Origin: Acidocella sp.
Lineage (GTDB): Bacteria > Pseudomonadota > Alphaproteobacteria > Acetobacterales > Acetobacteraceae
Assembly: GCA_029077825.1 (NCBI GenBank)
Contig: JAQNCT010000006.1
Span: 1 to 64,000, forward strand
Direction: 5' to 3'
Length of the DNA: 64,000 bases
The first letter of the stretch is position 1; each line of letters opens with the position of its first letter. The position numbers and the translations under genes are program-made. The notes under the pieces are model-generated. The model did no database searches, was not told the DNA's origin, and worked only from the letters and a program-made list of their open reading frames with translations. Shown piece after piece: positions 55,840-64,000 of the stretch.

Positions 55840-56802
55840 TTAGCTTTGCAAACTCTCCAGCCGCGCCATCGCCGCCGCATATTCGCGGGTCAAACGCGCC
55901 ACCAGTTCAGCCGTGGTGGTAACAGATTTTACCGCGCCAATGCCTTGGCCGGAGCCCCAGATGTCTTTCCAGGCTTTGGTATTGCCCTCATGAAAATTCA
56001 TCGTCGATAGATCGCCCTCCGGCAGATGATCAGGGTCCAGCCCCGCTGCCCGGATGCTGGGTTTGAGGTAGTTGCCATGCACACCGGTGAACAAATTAGA
56101 ATAGACAATATCATTGGCGTAACCATCAACAATGGCTTGCTTGTAAGCAGGCGCGGCGTTGGCTTCCTCGGTGGCAATGAAAGCCGAGCCAATATAAGCC
56201 AGATCAGCCCCGCAAGCCTGTGCGGCAAGCACCGCGCCGCCATTGGCGATAGCGCCTGATAGCGCAATGGGGCCATGAAACCATTCGCGAATCTCCTGCA
56301 CCAAAGCAAACGGGGAAATCACGCCGGCATGGCCGCCCGCCCCTGCCGCTACGGCGATCAGCCCATCAGCACCTTTATCAACGGCTTTTTTGGCAAACTC
56401 ATTGTTAATAATGTCATGCAGCACAATGCCGCCATAGGAATGCACGGCATCATAAACATCGGTGCGGGCGCCTAGTGAGGTAATTACAATCGGCGCCTTA
56501 TATTTCACGCAGAGTTCAACATCATGCAGCAACCGCTCGTTCGAGCGATGCACGATTTGGTTGACCGCATAAGGTGCCGCTGGCTTACCAGGATGGGTGG
56601 CATCCCACGCCGCCAGCGCTTCGGTGATTTTGATGAACCAATCATCGAGCTTCTCCTTCGGGCGGGCATTCAGCGCTGGGAAAGACCCCACCACCCCGGC
56701 AATGCATTGGGCGACCACCAGGTTGGGGTTGGAGATAATAAACAAAGGCGAGCCGATGACCGGCACGCTCAGACGGCCCTGAAGCACTTGCGGGAGAGAC
56801 AT
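55840..56802 (-). CDS. Nitronate monooxygenase family protein (second copy)
   Basis: FMN-dependent 2-nitropropane dioxygenase-type TIM barrel, 320 residues. Visible are GSPLFIISNPNLVVAQCIAG at the N-terminus, APIVITSLGARTDVYDAVHS, LIAVAAGAGGHAGVISPFAL (with the likely catalytic His), GAIANGGAVLAAQACGADLA and YIGSAFIATEEANA. It is more of the DUF561-like, large-nitronate subgroup than the copy at 21783-22832. It starts 30 bp after mbfA on the same strand, so the two are probably co-transcribed; whether that links it to iron or oxidative stress is unproven. Confidence 0.85.
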   Translation of the reverse strand: MSLPQVLQGRLSVPVIGSPLFIISNPNLVVAQCIAGVVGSFPALNARPKEKLDDWFIKITEALAAWDATHPGKPAAPYAVNQIVHRSNERLLHDVELCVKYKAPIVITSLGARTDVYDAVHSYGGIVLHDIINNEFAKKAVDKGADGLIAVAAGAGGHAGVISPFALVQEIREWFHGPIALSGAIANGGAVLAAQACGADLAYIGSAFIATEEANAAPAYKQAIVDGYANDIVYSNLFTGVHGNYLKPSIRAAGLDPDHLPEGDLSTMNFHEGNTKAWKDIWGSGQGIGAVKSVTTTAELVARLTREYAAAMARLESLQS

Positions 56803-56832
56803 AGTTGATCCTTAGTTGACGTTACCTATACG

Positions 56833-57789
56833 TCAACCATTGCCGATAATTACGCCGGTAGCAAATACCAACGCCCCGCCGAGTGCCACTTGCAGCGTGG
56901 CGCGGATTGGTGAGGTATCCATATATTTCCACCGGATCCAGGAAATAATTGATAATTCAACAATCACCACACCAATGGCCACAACCAATGCCGTAAACAA
57001 ATGCGGGATCAAAAATGGTAAAGTATGCCCAAGGCCGCCCAGCGTGGTCATGGCACCGGTGATAATTCCCCGGTAAATCGGAGTGCCGCGGCCGGTTAGG
57101 CTGCCATCATCAGAGAGGGCTTCAGCGAACCCCATGGAGATGCCTGCCCCTAGTGAGGCTGCCAGGCCAACAACAAATGCCGCCATCGGGTGGCCGGTTG
57201 AGAAAGCGGCGGCAAAAATAGGGGCTAATGTTGAAACTGAACCATCCATTAACCCCACCAGGCCGGGCTGCACATATTGCAGCACAAATTGCCGCTCAGC
57301 GGTTTCATCCTCGGTTTTTCGGGCAATGTCGGTAAGGTTTTTGGCCTGCAATTCATCGGCACGGTGTTCATGGGCTTGCTCAGCCTCGGCCAGATCACCC
57401 AGTAATTTGCGGACCGAAGGATCAGTTGAACGGGAGGCTGCCAGACGATAGAAGTTAAGAGTTTCCCGTTCCATACTCTCAACCATCTGGCGAACATCGG
57501 CAATGCTGGGCTTAGGCAACTGCCACACGGCCTTACGTGAGAGAAAGCCACGCACATCCTGGCGGCGAATTAAAGGGATATGGTTGCCAAATTTATCCTT
57601 GTACAAATCAAGCAATCTATGGCGGTGTTCGCTCTCTTCAGCCGCCATTTCACTGAACATGGTGGATGAGGCTGGGTATTCCTCGCGCAACTGTTCAGCG
57701 ATATCACTATAGATGCGGCCATCCTCTTCTTCGGACCCGATAGCCAACGCCAGGACCTCACGCTCGGACAATTCTGAAAATTCACGCAT
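56833..57789 (-). CDS. mbfA: Membrane-bound ferritin / iron exporter MbfA
   Basis: Erythrin-VIT1 fusion that exports iron and confers H2O2 tolerance in Bradyrhizobium and Agrobacterium, where it is repressed by Irr. The N-terminal ferritin-like domain carries [32 protein letters not shown] and [14 protein letters not shown] (diiron ligands Glu/His, about 10-160). The C-terminal VIT1/CCC1 domain (about 170-318) has [38 protein letters not shown] and three or more helices. ATG 57789 has AGGAG 8 nt upstream; a GTG 9 nt earlier is too near that site. Length 318. I could not identify a convincing Irr (ICE) box upstream. Confidence 0.9.
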   Translation of the reverse strand: MREFSELSEREVLALAIGSEEEDGRIYSDIAEQLREEYPASSTMFSEMAAEESEHRHRLLDLYKDKFGNHIPLIRRQDVRGFLSRKAVWQLPKPSIADVRQMVESMERETLNFYRLAASRSTDPSVRKLLGDLAEAEQAHEHRADELQAKNLTDIARKTEDETAERQFVLQYVQPGLVGLMDGSVSTLAPIFAAAFSTGHPMAAFVVGLAASLGAGISMGFAEALSDDGSLTGRGTPIYRGIITGAMTTLGGLGHTLPFLIPHLFTALVVAIGVVIVELSIISWIRWKYMDTSPIRATLQVALGGALVFATGVIIGNG

Positions 57790-57972
57790 TTTAATCACTC
57801 CTACCGAAAGTCCATGTGGCGGTAGCTTGTTAGCTGGTCAAGCTGAAAATGCGAACTAAGAATGCGTCGCGTTGGCAAAAACCGTTGGTTTTCCGGTCTT
57901 TTCCGTGCGTTGTGGCGAACGCCAAAGCACGCCATACTCGTAACATTCATATGTGCGAGACGACTATAACAA

Positions 57973-59817
57973 ATGTTGAACACTGAACTTTGCGCCTGCG
58001 GCAGTGGCCTGCGCGGGATCCGTTGCTGCGGTGCCGATTTTACGGCTGTGCCGGATGCCACCTCGCTCGAGATATTGAACCCCAAGGCTGTCGAGGCCAC
58101 CAACCTATTCAACGAGAAAAATTTCCGGGACGCCGAGGCACTGGCGCTGAAGATTTTGGATATCGCGCCAAACCAGCGGGCCGCCCTGCGGGTACTGTTC
58201 GAGATCAGGCGGGCGGAAAATAAGCCGGGCGTGGCTGAGGTGCTGGCGCGGCGGCTGGCATCGATCCCTGCTGAAAGCAACGCGGTGGCGGCAGCGGCGC
58301 AGTTGCACCTTGCGCAAATGCTGGTGGCCCAAAGCCGCCATGCCGATGCCGAACCGGCCGCACAGGCGGCGGTCAAGCTCAGCCCGCGGGATGCCAATAC
58401 GCATCATGTGATGGGGGTGGTGCTGACTGAAACCGGACAGGTGCATGCTGGTGAACGGCACTACCGTACCGCCATGCGGCTGCTCGGGCGCGATGATGGC
58501 ACGGTGCTGGCGAATTTGGCCTGGAACTTAAAACTGCAGGGGCGGCTGGATGAGGCGGCGGGCATTTATGAGCAGGCGCTGGCAAACCGCCCGGATAACC
58601 CGCGCGGAATCGGCGGCTTTGCCCAGGTGGAAGCTGGACGTGGCCGGCTGCCGCAGGCGATGGTGCTGCTTGACCAGGCGTTGGCCACCTGGCCAAACGA
58701 TCGCACGCTGCGGCTGCTGCGCGCCTTGGCGGATTTGCAGGACGAGCAGTTTGACGCGGTGATCGCCCGGCTTAATGGACCATTGGAAGGGCTGATGCCG
58801 CCGGAGTTGGCAGCGCGTGGTCAGGCGGCGCAACGGCTGGGGCACATTACTGATGCGGTGGCTGCGTTTGCGACAGCCAAGCAAATGCAGCGCGAACGTT
58901 ATGGCCAGCGCTACGAGCCTGCGGCATTCTTGCAAAAAGCCGAAGCCTGCAAGGCATTTTTTACCGCCGACCAGATGCTCAACCTACCCCGCGCGGCGTC
59001 CGGCGATGGTCCGCAGCCAGTTTTTTTGCTGGGGTTTGCCCGCTCGGGCACCTCATTGCTAGAGCAGATGCTGGCAAAACTACCTGGTTTCGCGGCGGCT
59101 GATGGATTGGCCCCGGTCTCCGCCTTGGTCAGCATGGCAACCAAATTGGCCGCAAACGGTGCTGGTGCGGATTATCCGCAAGTGCTGGCCAACATCGCGG
59201 TCGGCGATGGCCAGATGATTCCCAGCCAATTGCGCGAACAATATATGGCCAATCTGAGCATTGCTGGCGTCATTCAACCGGATACGAAATTTATAATTGA
59301 CCGCGCTCCCGATAATCATTGGCACCTGGGGTTGATCAAATTGCTGTTCCCAGACGCACCCGTAATCCATTTATTACGCCACCCACTCGATATCATGCTC
59401 TCGAATTTTGGCCAGGACAGGCGGCTTGAGGCAAATTGCGGCGTTTCAATGGTGGCGACGGCGCGGCACTATGATGTGAGCATGTCGATGATCAAGCATT
59501 ATCGCGGCCAGTTGGCGCTGCGTTATCTGCCGGTGCGTTATGAGCCGCTGGTGTCCGATCCGCTGGCGGTGCTGCAAAACATCGTGAAATTCATTGGCGC
59601 AGCGCCGGTCAAGTTGCCCAGCAAAGCGGCATTGCGGATTAACGCGTTTCAACCAAGCCCAAGAATTCCGGCCCATGTGGCGGTGCAGCAACCACTGCAC
59701 GAGCGCGGCGCATATCGCTACCGCGCCTATGAAGCGGCACTGCCACAATTATTCAACGAGGTCCGGCCGATATTGGAAGGGTGGATCGAGGCGTTGGGTT
59801 ACGGGGCATCCGTATGA
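57973..59817 (+). CDS. SEC-C / TPR / sulfotransferase fusion protein
   Basis: A 614-residue protein in three parts. Residues 6-20 (LCACGSGLRGIRCCG) match the SEC-C metal-binding motif of SecA and related proteins. Residues about 35-330 are TPR repeats (ANLAWNLKLQGRLDEAAGIY, ALANRPDNPRGIGGFAQVEA). Residues about 345-614 are a sulfotransferase domain: PAPS 5'-phosphosulfate loop GFARSGTSLLEQML near 354, 3'-phosphate loop LLRHPLDIMLSNFGQD near 472. TPR-sulfotransferase proteins are common in Acetobacteraceae, but the SEC-C start is unusual. The target may be a polysaccharide or protein. Overlaps the next gene by 4 bp. Confidence 0.86.
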   Translation: MLNTELCACGSGLRGIRCCGADFTAVPDATSLEILNPKAVEATNLFNEKNFRDAEALALKILDIAPNQRAALRVLFEIRRAENKPGVAEVLARRLASIPAESNAVAAAAQLHLAQMLVAQSRHADAEPAAQAAVKLSPRDANTHHVMGVVLTETGQVHAGERHYRTAMRLLGRDDGTVLANLAWNLKLQGRLDEAAGIYEQALANRPDNPRGIGGFAQVEAGRGRLPQAMVLLDQALATWPNDRTLRLLRALADLQDEQFDAVIARLNGPLEGLMPPELAARGQAAQRLGHITDAVAAFATAKQMQRERYGQRYEPAAFLQKAEACKAFFTADQMLNLPRAASGDGPQPVFLLGFARSGTSLLEQMLAKLPGFAAADGLAPVSALVSMATKLAANGAGADYPQVLANIAVGDGQMIPSQLREQYMANLSIAGVIQPDTKFIIDRAPDNHWHLGLIKLLFPDAPVIHLLRHPLDIMLSNFGQDRRLEANCGVSMVATARHYDVSMSMIKHYRGQLALRYLPVRYEPLVSDPLAVLQNIVKFIGAAPVKLPSKAALRINAFQPSPRIPAHVAVQQPLHERGAYRYRAYEAALPQLFNEVRPILEGWIEALGYGASV

Positions 59818-61220
59818 GCGGGCAAGCCATATTAAGCAGTGAAGAGCCGCTGAAGCCGGGCCAGCAACGCGTCGCGCTGTCTGATGTTATTTCGCAAATC
59901 TCCAGCATGGAGCAGCAAAACCGGCTGGACGAGGCAGAAAATCTGGCAAGCCGCGTGCTGGCGGCGGTACCTGAGCACCCGCATGTGCTGCATCTATCCG
60001 GCATCGTTTTATATCGTAAGGGCAAAATTGATGAGGCTATCGCGCGGATGGAAAAATCCATCGCGCTGGCGCCCAACGTGGCGCTGTATCCGCGCAATAT
60101 GTGTGAAATTTATCGTGGCGCAGGGCGGCTGGATGACGCGGTGGCCTCAGGCAAGCGGGCGATTGAACTGGCGCCGGATGACAGCCGGGCCTATTTCAAT
60201 CTGGCGCTGATCCATTACGAGCGCCTCGAGCTTGAAGAGTCGGTGCGGATTTGCGACCGCGCCCTGGCGCTCGACCCGAATTTTGCAGAAGCGCATTTTG
60301 AACGAGCCGAGGCGTTGCTGCTGGGTGGCAATATGGCCGAAGGCTGGGAGAGCTACGAATGGCGCTTCAAGCTGAAACAGGCCGAGGGCATGTTGCCCAA
60401 AACCGACAAGCCACAATGGGATGGCACGCCCCTGCCCGCCGGCAAGTTGCTGCTGGTGGCGGACCAGGGGTTTGGTGATTGCATCCAGTTTGGCCGGTTG
60501 ATCCCTTGGGCGGCCAAAATCGCGCCAGCCCCGGTGCTGGCCTGCAGCGGCGATTTGACACCGATTCTACGGCAGATCCCGGGCATTGGACGGATGGTGA
60601 CACGCTGGGAGCTGACCGGCGATTTTGATGCCTATATCCCGCTGTCAGGCCTGCCACGCCTGGCCAAAATTGCCCCCGGCAACGTGCCGTTGGGCGAAGG
60701 CTACCTAACCCCGAACCCCGAGCTGGTAGCACATTGGGGAGCACAGCTGGACCGGTTGGTGCCAAAGGGCAAGCGACGCATCGCGCTGGTCTGGGCAGGT
60801 CGTCCGACCCACAAGAACGACAAGAAGCGCACCCTGAAACTGGCGCAATTCGCGCCACTGCTGGCGCGTGAGGATATCGCGGTAGTGACCGTGCAGAAAG
60901 GCGAGCAGATTACTCAGGTAGGCAGCTATTACGGCAACGCCCCCCTTATTAATCTGGGCCCTGATATTGCGGATTTTGCCGACACCATGGCGATTTTGAA
61001 GAATGTTGAGCGGCTGGTCACCATTGATACCTCAGTGGCGCATGTGGCGGGCGCCTGCGGCATACCGGCTTCCATTGTGCTGCCCTATGCGCCTGACTGG
61101 CGCTGGCTGCTGGGGCGCGATGACACGCCTTGGTACCAGTCAGTCAGGCTGTTCCGCCAGCAGCGGCCCTATGAGTGGGGCGATGTCATGGAGCGGGTGG
61201 CGCGATCTCTCGACACGTGA
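59814..61220 (+). CDS. TPR protein with C-terminal glycosyltransferase-like domain
   Basis: A 468-residue protein. The N-terminal half has TPR units (HVLHLSGIVLYRKGKIDEAI, IALAPNVALYPRNMCEIYRG, ALALDPNFAEAHFERAEALL). The C-terminal half resembles the GT9/GT41-like domain of bacterial TPR glycosyltransferases: LVADQGFGDCIQFGRLIPWA, RIALVWAGRPTHKNDKKRTL, VTIDTSVAHVAGACGIPASI, LPYAPDWRWLLGRDDTPWYQ. The start ATG 59814 overlaps the sulfotransferase stop by 4 bp. The pair may jointly glycosylate and sulfate one acceptor; this is inference. Confidence 0.84.
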   Translation: MSGQAILSSEEPLKPGQQRVALSDVISQISSMEQQNRLDEAENLASRVLAAVPEHPHVLHLSGIVLYRKGKIDEAIARMEKSIALAPNVALYPRNMCEIYRGAGRLDDAVASGKRAIELAPDDSRAYFNLALIHYERLELEESVRICDRALALDPNFAEAHFERAEALLLGGNMAEGWESYEWRFKLKQAEGMLPKTDKPQWDGTPLPAGKLLLVADQGFGDCIQFGRLIPWAAKIAPAPVLACSGDLTPILRQIPGIGRMVTRWELTGDFDAYIPLSGLPRLAKIAPGNVPLGEGYLTPNPELVAHWGAQLDRLVPKGKRRIALVWAGRPTHKNDKKRTLKLAQFAPLLAREDIAVVTVQKGEQITQVGSYYGNAPLINLGPDIADFADTMAILKNVERLVTIDTSVAHVAGACGIPASIVLPYAPDWRWLLGRDDTPWYQSVRLFRQQRPYEWGDVMERVARSLDT

Positions 61221-61314
61221 TCACGAAAATTTTTTGTCATATAAGTGAAATTTTACTGTCATGTTTTATTGAAATACGGCAACCTTAGCCCTTGATCGGA
61301 AAGGATGCTGGCGG

Positions 61315-61464
61315 GTGAAGCAATCGGAATACACATCCAAGCTCGACGAGTTTGACTATCTGATGAACGACCCGGAGGCTGAGCCGGCACCGGAGCGGGT
61401 TTGGGAGGTGCTGGCGGCTCTGTCGTTTCATGAGCTTTCCCGCAGTAGCACAACCGCTGACTAG
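61315..61464 (+). CDS. Small conserved hypothetical protein, 49 residues
   Basis: A GTG start at 61315 with AAGGA 9 nt upstream opens a 49-residue frame, KQSEYTSKLDEFDYLMNDPE followed by the APERVWEVLAALSFHELSR segment. Small proteins of this kind (an acidic start, then LLNDPxVPMxPxRVWxLLAE) recur in Acetobacteraceae and are sometimes mislabelled as release factor fragments. Function unknown. It follows the TPR pair by 94 bp and ends 35 bp before the convergent MFS gene. Confidence 0.6.
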   Translation: MKQSEYTSKLDEFDYLMNDPEAEPAPERVWEVLAALSFHELSRSSTTAD

Positions 61465-61498
61465 GGTTTTAGCGGGAACGTAGTGCCCGTAACTAGCG

Positions 61499-62854
61499 TT
61501 AGACCAACCGCAGCATACTGATCAGGGCGGACACGCCGGCAAATCCAGCACCTACGTCCAGCGCAACAACCGCCCCGTGGTTGCCAAGCTTAGCCAAAAT
61601 CAAAGCGGCCAGCGCAGCACCTGTTGCCTGGCCAAGCAGGCGCGATGTGGCAATGGTGCCGCTGGCAGCACCACTGCGCGGCTTGGGAGCGGAGGTCATG
61701 ATCGTGCGATTATTCGGCGGTTGAAAAAACCCAAATCCGAAGCCGCACAGCATCATACGCCATATAACATTGGCATAGCCGGGGTGCGGCGGGAGATGGC
61801 TGAGCAGAAGCAGCCCGGCGGCAAGCACGCTGATCCCTAAAAAATTCAAAATCGCCGCCTGGTAACGGTCTGCCAAATGGCCGGAAATGTTGGTGACAAG
61901 CGCAATGGTCAGCGGCCATGCCATGATCAGCAGACCCGTCTCAGTAACGTTAAAGCCCAGAATGGTTTCAAAGTAGAAAGGTAGCGACACCAGCGCCAAC
62001 ATTTGCGCGGTAAAGCATGAGATCGACGTGCCAACCGACAGTGCAAATAGCGGGCGGCGCAATAAATCCACCGGCAGCAAAGGGGCCGGATCTGGCAGTT
62101 GCCTGAGCACTGACCAGGTGATGGCGATGATGCCCGTCAGTATTTCGGCCAGTGACAAAACCAAAGGTTCCGCATGGCTGAAGCTTTGGATGGTGGTGAT
62201 CAGCATGGCGAAGGCAATGGCGGTGAGAACCGCGCTGAGAGCATCGAAGCGGCGCTTCACCAGATCGGTGGCCGGCAAATTGCGATAGCCCATTACCAAC
62301 GAGATAATGCCCAGCGGCAAGTTGATGATGAACAGCCATTGCCAGGACGCGAAGCTCAACACGATACCGGCAAAACTTGGTCCCATGGTGGAGCCAACCG
62401 CCACAACCATGGAATTGAGGCCGATGCCCCGGCCCAATTGGCTATGCGGAAAAATATACCGGATCAGTGCGGTATTTACGCTCATGATGCCCGCCGCGCC
62501 AACGCCCTGCACAATGCGCGCGATGGTGAGGGTGGTGATGGAGTTAGCCAGCACACAACCCAGCGAGGCGAAAATGAAAACCACAATGCCGGTCAGATAC
62601 ACCACCCGGTAGCCAAAGATTTCCGCCAACGCCGCAAGCGGCAGAATTAGCATGACGATTGCCAACTGATAGGCGCTGACGATAGCGACTGAATCAGTTG
62701 GCGTGGCGTGAAGATCAGTAGCGATGGTAGGCAGAGCGACATTCGCAACGGTCTGATCCATGACCGTTAAAATGACCGTGATAAGCACTGCCGCCAGGGC
62801 AAGGGTTCTTTGCGGCTTTGGCAAACCGTCTGCGTATATCAGCCTGTCCGCCAC
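61499..62854 (-). CDS. MFS transporter, DHA2 (EmrB/QacA) family
   Basis: Proton-driven exporter of drugs or toxic compounds, 451 residues. The DHA2 opening is ILTVMDQTVANVALPTIATD (acidic Asp in the first helix), followed by RIVQGVGAAGIMSVNTALIR (motif with the essential Arg/Gly pattern), GPSFAGIVLSFASWQWLFII (motif C) and about 14 hydrophobic segments. Shorter than the usual 500 or so residues, so it may lack part of a loop. No adaptor protein gene nearby. Substrate unknown. Confidence 0.88.
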   Translation of the reverse strand: MADRLIYADGLPKPQRTLALAAVLITVILTVMDQTVANVALPTIATDLHATPTDSVAIVSAYQLAIVMLILPLAALAEIFGYRVVYLTGIVVFIFASLGCVLANSITTLTIARIVQGVGAAGIMSVNTALIRYIFPHSQLGRGIGLNSMVVAVGSTMGPSFAGIVLSFASWQWLFIINLPLGIISLVMGYRNLPATDLVKRRFDALSAVLTAIAFAMLITTIQSFSHAEPLVLSLAEILTGIIAITWSVLRQLPDPAPLLPVDLLRRPLFALSVGTSISCFTAQMLALVSLPFYFETILGFNVTETGLLIMAWPLTIALVTNISGHLADRYQAAILNFLGISVLAAGLLLLSHLPPHPGYANVIWRMMLCGFGFGFFQPPNNRTIMTSAPKPRSGAASGTIATSRLLGQATGAALAALILAKLGNHGAVVALDVGAGFAGVSALISMLRLV

Positions 62855-62932
62855 CGATGCATGACCTTATCCAAATAGTCTCAATACCGACACCAGGGTT
62901 TAGCGCCCGGCGTAATAACCCTTACAAAATCA

Positions 62933-64000
62933 TCATTGCAGCACACGCATCTTTGCAAGGCCGGTGCCGAGTGCCTTTCCGGTCCAGATGATTGTGATTA
63001 CTGCAAACCCGATGGCGGCAATCGTGAGCGGAATCACCGGCACCAGAAACAAGATGAACACCGAGGCGTGGTGCGCGATGAGTTGCCCGGCCAGCAGCGG
63101 GCCGCTGATGGCACCGATACGGCCAATGGCATGGGCAAATCCAGCGCCACGTGAACGGATGGCGGTAGGGTAGAGCATGCCGGCAAATGAGCTCATACCA
63201 ACCTGAGCACCGAGAATGCTGAAGCCGATCATGAATACCAGAAGATGAATCGTAGCAGGCGCAGTGTCAGGGATACCAATCAAGGTGGTGATGACGCATC
63301 CAATCGCGGCATAGAGCGCCAGCACGATCGGCCCAATTAAATCAAGCGCCGGGCCGATCAACAACCCGCCAACCACCCCGCCTACATAATACAGCGAAAC
63401 CGTATCCGCCGCCTGCGTTTTGGTGAAACCGATATCGTGCAGGACAATGGCCAGCCAGCTATTAACAAAAAAATTCACCAGCATAATCGAAATAAACACC
63501 AGCCACAAAAACGGTGTCACGAGCTTTAATTTATCGGCGAACAAGAAGCTGATAGAGAATTTTTTGGCTTTGGTCTCATTCAGGATGAAGGTCACGTTTT
63601 GCGGGATCGCAAGCTCAGGAGCAAGCTTGCCCAGCCATTTGCGAATTTCAGTGTCATTTTTGCGATCAAGCGACAGAAATTTAAGAGATTCCGGTAACTT
63701 AAAAAACACCAGCGGCAACACGATCATCGGGATAAGGCCACCAACAAAAAACAGCTCATGCCAGTCACCACCGACCAACTGCGCACTAACGATACCCGGC
63801 AAAATGCCGCCAAACGTGATGCCCATGAAAGCATAAGTGGTAAAAGCCGCACGAATTTTTTTCGGCAAAAACTCCGCCATCATGGCGGTGACGTTCGGCA
63901 GCAAACCACCAAGGCCAAGGCCGGTCGCGAATCGCAGCCAAAGCAATGAGGTGAAATCAGGGGCGAATCCACAGCCGAAGCTGGCGATGCCGATGATGAA
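62933..64000 (-). CDS. MFS transporter, aromatic acid:H+ symporter-like, 5' end cut off
   Basis: The frame is open through the window edge at 64000, so the N-terminal helices are missing. The visible 355 residues have LRFATGLGLGGLLPNVTAMM, FGGILPGIVSAQLVGGDWHE, PESLKFLSLD before the central loop, and the C-terminal half with VSLYYVGGVVGGLLIGPALD and IRSRGAGFAHAIGRIGAISG. This fits the AAHS group (4-hydroxybenzoate, 3-hydroxyphenylpropionate or cis,cis-muconate uptake). It is on the same strand as the DHA2 gene, 78 bp upstream of it. Exact substrate unknown. Confidence 0.85.
   Translation of the reverse strand, partial: FIIGIASFGCGFAPDFTSLLWLRFATGLGLGGLLPNVTAMMAEFLPKKIRAAFTTYAFMGITFGGILPGIVSAQLVGGDWHELFFVGGLIPMIVLPLVFFKLPESLKFLSLDRKNDTEIRKWLGKLAPELAIPQNVTFILNETKAKKFSISFLFADKLKLVTPFLWLVFISIMLVNFFVNSWLAIVLHDIGFTKTQAADTVSLYYVGGVVGGLLIGPALDLIGPIVLALYAAIGCVITTLIGIPDTAPATIHLLVFMIGFSILGAQVGMSSFAGMLYPTAIRSRGAGFAHAIGRIGAISGPLLAGQLIAHHASVFILFLVPVIPLTIAAIGFAVITIIWTGKALGTGLAKMRVLQ

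Noticed and set aside
57800..57972. Possible iron-control (Irr/ICE) box before mbfA
   Set aside because: No segment matches the TTTAGAA-type dyad well enough; the region only has AT-rich patches.
1..64000. CRISPR arrays, prophage or toxin-antitoxin systems
   Set aside because: No regularly spaced repeats, phage structural genes or paired small toxin/antitoxin frames were found.

Overview
The window comes from an alphaproteobacterium, most likely an Acetobacteraceae member (order Rhodospirillales). The reasons are the block ubiG | lysC-ptsP-...-prfA-prmC-DUF4167, the kdsD-lptC-lptA-lptB-rpoN-hpf block, an MbfA-type iron exporter, an infC protein starting IARPP, and the remnant of a Hint-domain secreted protein of a kind frequent in Acetobacteraceae. 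Base composition is moderately GC-rich throughout, with one clearly AT-rich gene at 28511-29722. The genus is not resolved. Almost all of the window is ordinary chromosome. No prophage, plasmid, CRISPR array or rRNA is visible.

Layout. 1-97: end of an IS3-family element inserted in an aldehyde dehydrogenase gene (98-1073). 1340-2113: ferredoxin-NADP reductase. 2124-11330: two divergent operons built on circularly permuted ATP-grasp, alpha-E and transglutaminase proteins, each ending in a large polytopic membrane protein. The left one runs ATP-grasp, alpha-E, GT-C glycosyltransferase. The right one runs ATP-grasp/alpha-E fusion, transglutaminase, membrane protein. 11341-19338 (minus): M20 amidohydrolase, recO, parC, a second GT-C enzyme, a FUSC exporter and a small helical protein. 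19516-20483: small secreted protein and ubiG. 20567-32665 (plus): lysC, nitronate monooxygenase, ptsP, RodZ-like protein, ispG, hisS, acyltransferase-3, prfA, prmC and the DUF4167 protein, closed by a strong terminator. 32698-38715 (minus): amidase, infC, thrS and two LPS-type glycosyltransferases. 38779-47086: an esterase, then (minus) gltD-gltB-GST-epimerase. 47286-48248: NDUFA9-like protein. 48383-49150: tRNA-Leu(CAG) followed by RNase D. 49220-54970: kdsD, lptC, lptA, lptB, rpoN, hpf. 55030-55740: degenerate secreted-protein gene. 55840-57789 (minus): mbfA and a second nitronate monooxygenase. 57973-61220: a SEC-C/TPR/sulfotransferase protein coupled to a TPR/glycosyltransferase protein. 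61315-64000: a 49-codon ORF and two MFS transporters, the last cut by the window edge.

How the genes work together. LPS assembly is well represented: KdsD makes the Kdo precursor, LptABC export LPS, and GT9/GT4 enzymes probably build core sugars. Translation genes (hisS, thrS, infC, prfA, prmC, hpf, tRNA-Leu) are frequent. Nitrogen control is represented by EI-Ntr, sigma-54 and glutamate synthase, with no ptsN in its usual place after hpf. The most interesting system is at 2124-11330: a peptide-ligase-like and transglutaminase cluster whose two halves each end in a membrane protein, and whose fused ATP-grasp copy seems to have lost its nucleotide-binding residues. Other notable points are an AUA start codon for infC, a chimeric secreted-protein pseudogene and an unusual SEC-C/TPR/sulfotransferase fusion.
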